A stretch of 5,158 nucleotides of DNA from Candidatus Zixiibacteriota bacterium (GTDB lineage: Bacteria > Zixibacteria > MSB-5A5 > SM1-73): NCBI GenBank assembly GCA_022866585.1, contig JALHUP010000106.1, forward strand, positions 1-5,158. Reading direction: 5' to 3'. The position numbers were made by a program, and so were the translations under genes. Of the stretch, positions 1-4,377 are shown in pieces. Numbering within the stretch: the first letter of the stretch is position 1; every line of letters starts with the position of its first letter. A model generated the notes under the pieces. The model made no database searches. It was not told where the DNA came from and was given only the letters and a program-made list of their open reading frames with translations.

Positions 1-11
1 CCAAATGAATG

Positions 12-39
12 TTGACAAATGGGGATAATTACGTATATT
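12..39 (+). promoter_or_regulatory. Probable sigma70-type promoter for the DUF2723 gene
   Basis: A perfect -35 hexamer TTGACA lies at 12-17 and a 5/6 -10 hexamer TATATT at 34-39, separated by 16 nt. Transcription would start near 45-47, giving a leader of about 135 nt before the GTG start at 182. No plus-strand reading frame stays open from base 1 beyond about base 28, so an upstream gene on this strand would have to end there, and the site sits in a plausible intergenic position. The call rests on consensus match and placement only. Confidence 0.55.
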
Positions 40-128
40 TTGAGTTGAAGTTTTTGGTTCCGCCTCTGACGGGATCAAATATTTCGCCATCTGGCTAAAG
101 AATGTTTTTCCAGTGGCGGATGCTTTTG

Positions 129-151
129 GCAAAAGGAATTATTCATTTTGC
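129..151 (+). other. Small hairpin in the 5' leader of the DUF2723 gene
   Basis: GCAAAA at 129-134 pairs with TTTTGC at 146-151. After one mismatch (G135/A145), GAA at 136-138 pairs with TTC at 142-144 around a 3-nt loop. An overlapping alternative pairs CTTTT (123-127) with AAAAG (131-135), so the two structures exclude each other. No T-run follows, so it is not a terminator. A regulatory role is possible but not shown; the stems are AT-rich and short. Confidence 0.3.
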
Positions 152-167
152 AGGGTAGGGGAATCAA

Positions 168-181
168 TAAGGAGGCAATAA
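168..181 (+). promoter_or_regulatory. Strong Shine-Dalgarno deciding a GTG start
   Basis: TAAGGAGG at 168-175 is an eight-base match to the 16S anti-Shine-Dalgarno complement and is followed by a 6-nt spacer to GTG at 182. The nearby ATG at 186 is out of frame with the long reading frame, so the GTG is the start supported by both frame and spacing. Confidence 0.8.
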
Positions 182-2710
182 GTGAATGAGCGAATAAAGG
201 GATGGTATGAAAGGCAAGACAAAATCTCTGTGTTTTTGTCTCTTTTTGTTTTTCTGGCAAGTTTTGTGGCGTATTTAAGAACCATGGCTCCTACCGCTTC
301 CTTTTGGGATTGCGGGGAGTTTATTGCCTGTTCCTATATTTTAGGGATTCCACATCCCCCGGGAACTCCGCTTTTTATTATGATCGGACGGATTTTCAGC
401 TTGATTCCCTTATTTGGTGAGATAGCGGCGCGAATTAATTTCATCTCGGCTTTGACCTCAGCCCTTACTGTCTGGTTATGTTATTTATTGATCATAAAGT
501 TAATCAGCTACTGGGAGAAGCAGAATCCGAGCCTTTGGATCAAGATGGGAAAATATGTGGGAGGAGTGGCAGGTAGCTTATTTTTAGCTTTTTCGGTCAC
601 CTTCTGGTCTAATGCGGTGGAGGCGGAGGTTTATGGGACTTCCATGCTTTTAATGCTTCTGATTCTATATTTGGGACTTCTTTGGATGGACAAAAGAGGC
701 ACGCCCAAAGGGGATAGGCTTTTGATCTTGATCTCTTATTTGGGGCTTTTGTCCACCGGGATTCATATGACCGCCTTTATGATCATGCCCGCTATATTTT
801 TGTTGGTGGTTCTGGTGGACAGAGAGAAACTTTTGGACTGGCGGTTCTGGATCACCGGTCTGGTTTTGGCTTTGGTGATGCACAGTCTAACCCCATTTTT
901 GATCTTCATGGGAGGGTGGCTTTTCTTGACTTTCATTCTGATGCAGGTTTCAAGCAAAAAGAAAGCCTGGGCGCTCTCTTTCTTGATAATATTTGTTGGG
1001 ATGATTGGCTATTCGACTCAACTTTTCATTCCGATCAGATCTTCTTTAGAACCAGCCATAGATGAGAATAATCCTTCCGATTGGCAAAGTCTCCAGGCTT
1101 TTTTGGAGCGGAAACAGTATGGCCAGCAGAGCATGATTTCCCGGATGTTTTACCGTCGGGGAACCTGGGCCAGTCAGTTTGGCGCCAAGGAGAGAATGGG
1201 ATTCTGGGGATTTTTCCGGGAGCAATTCATGGAAAAAAAGCTCTGGTTTATCCCGTTGTTTTTGGGACTTCTTGGCATCTGGGAGCAGATCCGGAAAAGA
1301 AAAAGAGAGGGGACGGTTCTTCTGTTTCTGATTTTAGCCTGCACCGTGGGTTTGGTCTTATACATGAACTTTGCTGATGGAACCAAACCCGATCCTTTGA
1401 CCGGAGAAATAATTTATATCGAGGTGAGAGACCGAGATTATTTCTTTACCCCCGGATACATGTTTTTCGCCTTAGCCATGGGGTTGGGTATTTGTGCCCT
1501 TTTGGCTAACTTGGGCAGTTGGCTGGAGATGAAAAAACGGGTTTTAACCAAGCCCGTGATCGGAATCTTATCGGTTATTATCCTCGGTCTGACGATTTTA
1601 CCCTTAAATAGAGGTTTACATTCCCATAATAACAGAAGTGGGAACTACCTCCCTTATGATTATGCCTGGAATCTATTGCAGTCCTGTGATAAGGATGCCA
1701 TTTTATTTACTAACGGCGACAATGACACTTTTCCTTTATGGTTTCTCCAAAATGTGGAAAAAGTCAGGCAGGATGTGCGGGTGGTGAATCTGAGTTTGAT
1801 TAATACCAATTGGTATATTAAGCAGATGAAGAACCAGTGGGGTGTTCCCATAAGCTTTAGCGATAGAGAGATCGATAGGCTTAATTTCGTCAGAACCGAG
1901 GACGGTAAAATCCTGAGAATTCAGGATCGGATGATAGACGATATTCTGGAGACTAACAATTGGAAATACCCGATTTACTTTGCAGTCACCGTGGCCGGTG
2001 ATAATAGAATTTATAAAGGGAAACCGATAGACAGTCACATGAGGATGGAGGGGATGGCTTATCGAGTGGTGAAGGAAGAAGGAAACATGATGGTGGAACC
2101 AGAAATAATGAGGGATAAGCTATTTAATGTTTTCAGATTTCGAGGCATAAACGACCCCAAAGTCTATAAAGATGACAATGACGAGAGGCTTCTGGCTAAT
2201 TACACCTCTTGTTTTTTGGGATTGGCGGATACTTTAAGAAGGGCGAGGCAATACAACGAAGCTATACAGGTTGCCAAAAGGGTCACCACCCTCCTCCCCA
2301 CCGATTGGCGTCCTTATGCCTATTTGATGCAGCTTTATGGAGAGTCGGATCAACCACAAGATTCAATAGACAAGGTATTTCAACAAGCTAACCGGGTGGT
2401 CCAGAGTGATGAGGAGCTGAAAGCCCAGAACTTCATGGAGAGATTGTATTTTAATTTAGGCTACACCTATAAACAGAGGGGTCAAACCCAAAAGGCAATA
2501 GATTCCATGAACAGGATACTCTCTTTTAACAAAAGCTTCCGTCCGGCTCTGGAGGCATTGGTTAGCATCTATTATGCCAATAAAGATAAAGGGGAGCTGA
2601 CCAAGCTTTTTGAAACCTGGGTTTCCAACAATCCCACTGATGCTCAAGCCGCGGCCATGCTGACCCAGCTGAGATCGCCCGACTTCAAATTCGAAAATTC
2701 ACCTCAATAG
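182..2710 (+). CDS. DUF2723 (TMEM260-like) GT-C-type membrane glycosyltransferase with C-terminal TPRs
   Basis: This 842-residue polytopic membrane protein matches the DUF2723 family (PF11028). Its eukaryotic member TMEM260 is a protein O-mannosyltransferase, and bacterial members are predicted GT-C enzymes using polyprenyl-phosphate sugars; the substrate here is unknown. The first membrane segment (about 18-34) leads into a loop carrying the family signature: APTASFWDCGEF (36-47), whose acidic residues D43 and E46 are candidate catalytic residues, then HPPGTPL (58-64). FWSNAVEAEVY follows at 141-151. About eleven or twelve hydrophobic segments run to residue 474, with RDRDYFF at 416-422. A soluble part begins with the conserved FTNGDNDTFPLWFLQ block (509-523) and LSLINTNWYI (537-546). 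The last 170 residues are helical and TPR-like: units at about 673-706 and 754-787 are clear, with weaker ones at 707-740 and 788-820. The soluble half probably lies in the periplasm. The GTG start follows a strong ribosome binding site. The gene looks intact, with no frameshift. Family call is firm; enzymatic activity is inferred. Confidence 0.88.
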   Translation: MNERIKGWYERQDKISVFLSLFVFLASFVAYLRTMAPTASFWDCGEFIACSYILGIPHPPGTPLFIMIGRIFSLIPLFGEIAARINFISALTSALTVWLCYLLIIKLISYWEKQNPSLWIKMGKYVGGVAGSLFLAFSVTFWSNAVEAEVYGTSMLLMLLILYLGLLWMDKRGTPKGDRLLILISYLGLLSTGIHMTAFMIMPAIFLLVVLVDREKLLDWRFWITGLVLALVMHSLTPFLIFMGGWLFLTFILMQVSSKKKAWALSFLIIFVGMIGYSTQLFIPIRSSLEPAIDENNPSDWQSLQAFLERKQYGQQSMISRMFYRRGTWASQFGAKERMGFWGFFREQFMEKKLWFIPLFLGLLGIWEQIRKRKREGTVLLFLILACTVGLVLYMNFADGTKPDPLTGEIIYIEVRDRDYFFTPGYMFFALAMGLGICALLANLGSWLEMKKRVLTKPVIGILSVIILGLTILPLNRGLHSHNNRSGNYLPYDYAWNLLQSCDKDAILFTNGDNDTFPLWFLQNVEKVRQDVRVVNLSLINTNWYIKQMKNQWGVPISFSDREIDRLNFVRTEDGKILRIQDRMIDDILETNNWKYPIYFAVTVAGDNRIYKGKPIDSHMRMEGMAYRVVKEEGNMMVEPEIMRDKLFNVFRFRGINDPKVYKDDNDERLLANYTSCFLGLADTLRRARQYNEAIQVAKRVTTLLPTDWRPYAYLMQLYGESDQPQDSIDKVFQQANRVVQSDEELKAQNFMERLYFNLGYTYKQRGQTQKAIDSMNRILSFNKSFRPALEALVSIYYANKDKGELTKLFETWVSNNPTDAQAAAMLTQLRSPDFKFENSPQ

Positions 2711-2737
2711 AAGATATAAGGAGCTGTTGCCCATGCT

Positions 2738-2899
2738 CGTATGAGTGCATACTGTCATATCTGCAAAATAAGGTTTCTATGTTTATCGGTTAGCGGTTTG
2801 GGTTTAGTTTCGACAAGCTCACTACAAGTCGGCTACGTATCGTATCCCGTCTGTGGGTTTCGTCTGTCGTATTTTAGACGATGCGTATGCATTCATACG
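2738..2899. repeat. 15-nt imperfect inverted repeat pair (14 of 15 matching)
   Basis: CGTATGAGTGCATAC at 2738-2752, read as its reverse complement, matches GTATGCATTCATACG at 2885-2899 at 14 of 15 positions. Each copy is itself a small stem-loop: GTATG/CATAC around AGTG in the left copy, CGTATG/CATACG around CATT in the right. The pair is thus a self-complementary unit present twice within 160 nt. Confidence 0.55.
2808..2828. repeat. Fragment resembling dispersed 'TTCGACAAGCTCA' intergenic repeat
   Basis: TTTCGACAAGCTCACTACAA begins at 2808 and resembles the short dispersed repeat (consensus recalled as TTCGACAAGCTCAG...CAAG) often seen between genes in environmental bacterial genomes. Its reverse complement aligns with 4349-4370 at 14 of 22 positions with one gap, sharing CTTG, TGA, C, GT and GAAA. 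The resemblance to the dispersed repeat is from memory and unchecked. Confidence 0.35.
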
Positions 2900-2902
2900 A
2901 AT
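2881..2902. other. Hairpin in the 2711-3067 gap
   Basis: CGTATG (2884-2889) pairs with CATACG (2894-2899) across the tetraloop CATT, and AT at 2881-2882 pairs with AT at 2901-2902 across a G/A mismatch. There is no following T-run, so it is not an intrinsic terminator. The left strand of this stem can instead pair with 3000-3009. Confidence 0.45.
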
Positions 2903-2988
2903 AGACGTGTGACGATGATTCTTTAAACGATACGTAACCGAGGCCGTAACCATCTAAAACGAAACCCAAAGATGCAACCATTATTTAG

Positions 2989-3019
2989 TTGACAAAGCAG
3001 CATACGCATAAACGATAAA
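2989..3019 (+). promoter_or_regulatory. Weak candidate promoter for the GT4 gene
   Basis: A perfect TTGACA lies at 2989-2994, but the best -10 candidate, GATAAA at 3014-3019, matches only four of six bases and sits at a long 19-nt spacing. It is placed sensibly, about 40-50 nt before the TTG start at 3068. The long repeat-filled gap after the DUF2723 gene makes a separate promoter for the next gene reasonable, but this site is only suggestive. Confidence 0.22.
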
Positions 3020-3053
3020 CCGACTTAAGCAACAGACTCATAAGGTTCGAAAA

Positions 3054-3073
3054 CTTCAAGGGTTATTTTGAAG
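3054..3073 (+). promoter_or_regulatory. Ribosome site and TTG start of the GT4 gene inside a small hairpin
   Basis: AAGGG at 3058-3062 is a modest Shine-Dalgarno 5 nt before TTG at 3068. CTTCAA (3054-3059) is perfectly complementary to TTGAAG (3068-3073), so a 6-bp stem with an 8-nt loop would hold the start codon in its 3' strand and part of the ribosome site in its 5' strand. TTG is chosen because the protein then begins MKILAINWED..., the usual N-terminus of this family. Confidence 0.4.
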
Positions 3074-4216
3074 ATACTGGCAATAAATTGGGAAGATTTG
3101 GCAAATCCACAGGCTGGGGGGGCGGAGGTTCACCTTCAGGAGATACTCAAAAGAATTGCCAGAAAAGGACACGAAATTACCCTCCTCTGTAGCAGTTTCC
3201 CCGGGGCAAAAGAGACGGAAGAATCCGATGGAATAAGAATAAAAAGATGCGGTTCTCGCTATAATTTTAATTTAGTGGCCCCTTTTGCTTTCAAAGCCCT
3301 CTTAAAGGAGAAAAAATGGGACATCGTAATTGAGGATATAAACAAGATCCCCTTTTACACCCCCCTTTATCATGGCCTCCCTCTTCTGGTGGTTATTCCC
3401 CATCTTTTTTCCGATACGGTCTTCAAAGAGATAAACTTCATCTTAGGACTTTACATTTATCTATCCGAAAAGCCTATTCGCACTATTTACAAGGGCTTTA
3501 AATTTATGGTCATATCCGAAAGCACCAAAGAAGACCTGGTTAAAAGAAAAATTCCAAAAGACGATATTTTTGTAATCAAGTGCGGGATCGATCAAGCTTT
3601 ATATCGAGTTGATCCTCAGATTAAGAAAGATACAAGTCCTACCGTTATCTATTTAGGAAGACTAAAAAAATATAAAAGCATCGACCATCTTATATCAGGG
3701 TTCTATTTGATACTTGACAAAATCCCTGAAGCTCGATTGACTATCGTGGGAGATGGCGATTACAAAGGTGATTTGATGGCTTTTGCCAGGAAATTGGGCT
3801 TAGGAAACCGAGTCGAATTCACCGGCTATGTGGATAAATATGAGAAGGTAAAGAGGCTACAAAAAGCCTGGGTGGCGGTTTACCCTTCTCTGAAAGAGGG
3901 ATGGGGCTTGACCAATATCGAAGCTAACGCCTGCGGCACGCCGGTCATTGCCAGCAATGTGCCGGGCTTAAAAGATTCGGTGATTGGTGGCAAAACCGGA
4001 CTTCTCTTTGAATATGGGAATGTGCAAGAACTTTCCCGGTGTATGATAAGGATTTTGTCCGATAGAGAGTATAGAGAAAATCTGATCCGGGGAGGAATTT
4101 CTTGGGCAAGAAGCTTCAGCTGGGATGAGGCGGCAAACAAGACCTTGGAGTTGATGGAGGAGGTCATAAAAGAAGGGGCGAGAGGCAATGGGTGTGTTGA
4201 AAAAGTCTTTTTGTAG
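3068..4216 (+). CDS. GT4-family glycosyltransferase (GT-B fold)
   Basis: This 382-residue protein is a retaining, nucleotide-sugar-dependent glycosyltransferase of CAZy family GT4, expected to act at the cytoplasmic face of the inner membrane. The N-terminal acceptor-side domain begins MKILAINWED, with the glycine-rich AGGAEVH at 16-22, and extends to about 180. H112 in IPHLF is a plausible active-site histidine. The C-terminal Glycos_transf_1 domain starts near 190 with YLGRLKKYKSID (195-206), then TIVGDGDYK (225-233), VEFTGYV (249-255) and the donor-binding PSLKEGWGLTNIEANACGTP (273-292). In that block E277 and E285 form the E-x7-E motif. A closing amphipathic helix contains SFSWDEAANKTLELME (349-364). 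Length is typical. The start is a TTG with a weak ribosome site. The last six residues (VEKVFL) and the stop are encoded by the left arm of the repeat at 4196-4335, so the native C-terminus may have been altered. Donor and acceptor sugars cannot be told from sequence alone. No catalytic motif is missing. Confidence 0.92.
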   Translation: MKILAINWEDLANPQAGGAEVHLQEILKRIARKGHEITLLCSSFPGAKETEESDGIRIKRCGSRYNFNLVAPFAFKALLKEKKWDIVIEDINKIPFYTPLYHGLPLLVVIPHLFSDTVFKEINFILGLYIYLSEKPIRTIYKGFKFMVISESTKEDLVKRKIPKDDIFVIKCGIDQALYRVDPQIKKDTSPTVIYLGRLKKYKSIDHLISGFYLILDKIPEARLTIVGDGDYKGDLMAFARKLGLGNRVEFTGYVDKYEKVKRLQKAWVAVYPSLKEGWGLTNIEANACGTPVIASNVPGLKDSVIGGKTGLLFEYGNVQELSRCMIRILSDREYRENLIRGGISWARSFSWDEAANKTLELMEEVIKEGARGNGCVEKVFL

Positions 4217-4231
4217 AGAAATTCTTTGTAG

Positions 4232-4252
4232 GGACAGGACTTGCCCCTGTCC
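4232..4252. other. Hairpin 1 of the palindromic repeat
   Basis: GGACAGG (4232-4238) pairs with CCTGTCC (4246-4252) around a 7-nt loop. The stem is perfect and GC-rich but is followed by TAACTTTA, not a T-run, so it is unlikely to be an efficient intrinsic terminator. It may still block RNA decay or polymerase after the GT4 gene. Confidence 0.6.
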
Positions 4253-4257
4253 TAACT

Positions 4258-4294
4258 TTAATGTGGACAGCCACAAGGGCTGTCCCTACATTAA
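4258..4294. other. Hairpin 2 of the palindromic repeat, 15-bp stem with a bulge
   Basis: GGACAGCC (4265-4272) pairs with GGCTGTCC (4278-4285) around the 5-nt loop ACAAG. The stem extends through TTAATGT (4258-4264) with ACATTAA (4288-4294) past a 2-nt CT bulge. It is the strongest local structure in the window. Hairpins 1 and 2 can alternatively pair with each other as one long stem. Confidence 0.65.
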
Positions 4295-4348
4295 TGCCTC
4301 CTCAACCGATTATGCCCATACAAGGGTTTTTCAACTGTCTCGTAAGGG

Positions 4349-4370
4349 CTTGCCCTGAACGGAGTGGAAA
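4349..4370. repeat. Fragment resembling dispersed 'CTTGCCCTGA.CGGAGT' intergenic repeat
   Basis: CTTGCCCTGAACGGAGTGGA begins at 4349 and resembles the short dispersed sequence recalled as CTTGCCCTGAGCGGAGTCGAAGG. It abuts the palindromic element and ends 7 nt before the ATG at 4378. The GGAG (4361-4364) and GAAAGAG (4367-4373) purines that might act as ribosome site for the next gene fall within or beside it. Resemblance is from memory. Confidence 0.4.
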
Positions 4371-4377
4371 GAGCAAG

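Larger units (their letters stand above)
2711..3067. repeat. 357-nt intergenic gap made of inverted and direct short-word repeats
   Basis: No convincing gene lies here; a 61-codon open frame at 2741-2926 has cysteine-rich, unfamily-like content and no well-placed ribosome site. The gap is full of perfect inverted word pairs: GTTTATCG (2781-2788) with 3013-3020, TTTGGGTTT (2797-2805) with 2962-2970, TACGTATCGT (2834-2843) with 2927-2936, GGGTTTCGT (2855-2863) with 2959-2967, TTTTAGA (2872-2878) with 2953-2959, and ATGCGTATGC (2881-2890) with 3000-3009. Direct repeats include GACGATG (2877, 2911), TAGACG (2875, 2902) and CGTAACC (2933, 2945). Several pairings cross or share an arm, so they cannot all form in one RNA. 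This fits a degenerate palindromic repeat or nested miniature element better than a single structured RNA, though the latter is not excluded. Word use (TACG, CGTATG) is unlike the flanking genes. Confidence 0.6.
4196..4335. repeat. 140-nt palindromic repeat element with 9-bp outer arms
   Basis: The outer arms GTTGAAAAA (4196-4204) and TTTTTCAAC (4327-4335) are perfect inverted repeats. TTGTA (4211-4215) and TACAA (4319-4323) continue the symmetry after short gaps. Inside, 4227-4252 and 4265-4290 are 26-nt inverted copies of each other, sharing TGTAGGGACAG, TTG and CTGTCC, with mismatches only in the centre. Each inner arm is also a hairpin by itself. No reading frame encodes a transposase, so it resembles a non-autonomous miniature or REP/BIME-like intergenic repeat. 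The left arm overlaps the 3' end of the GT4 gene. I recall similar 'TGTAGGGACAG...CTGTCCCTACA' repeats dispersed in environmental genomes, but copy number cannot be checked in this window. Confidence 0.7.

Noticed and set aside
182..2710. Internal 98-codon plus-strand frame at 1081-1377 as a separate gene or frameshift remnant
   Set aside because: The main frame keeps conserved DUF2723 residues and hydrophobic segments without interruption across this interval.
2797..2806. GGTTTGGGTTTAG-like word resembling a telomere repeat
   Set aside because: It is one imperfect copy, not a tandem array, in a bacterial context, and is better explained as an arm of the inverted repeats.
2741..2926. 61-codon plus-strand open frame in the first intergenic gap
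   Set aside because: Its ATG lies 17 nt from the nearest Shine-Dalgarno, the protein resembles nothing I recognise, and the frame runs through the repeated words, so chance openness is the better reading.
3041..3056. GGTTCGAAA at 3044-3052 resembling a tRNA T-loop
   Set aside because: The flanks give only three continuous pairs, and no acceptor stem, anticodon arm or D-arm is visible at the right distances.
2711..3067. CRISPR array
   Set aside because: The repeated words are 7-15 nt, in both orientations and unevenly spaced; there are no regular direct repeats with unique spacers.
3880..4276. Two overlapping minus-strand frames of about 100 codons
   Set aside because: They lie antisense mainly to conserved GT4 motifs, overlap each other, and show no family features.
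4228..4294. Intrinsic terminator after the GT4 gene
   Set aside because: The hairpins are strong but no T-run follows either of them, on either strand, so the standard criterion fails.
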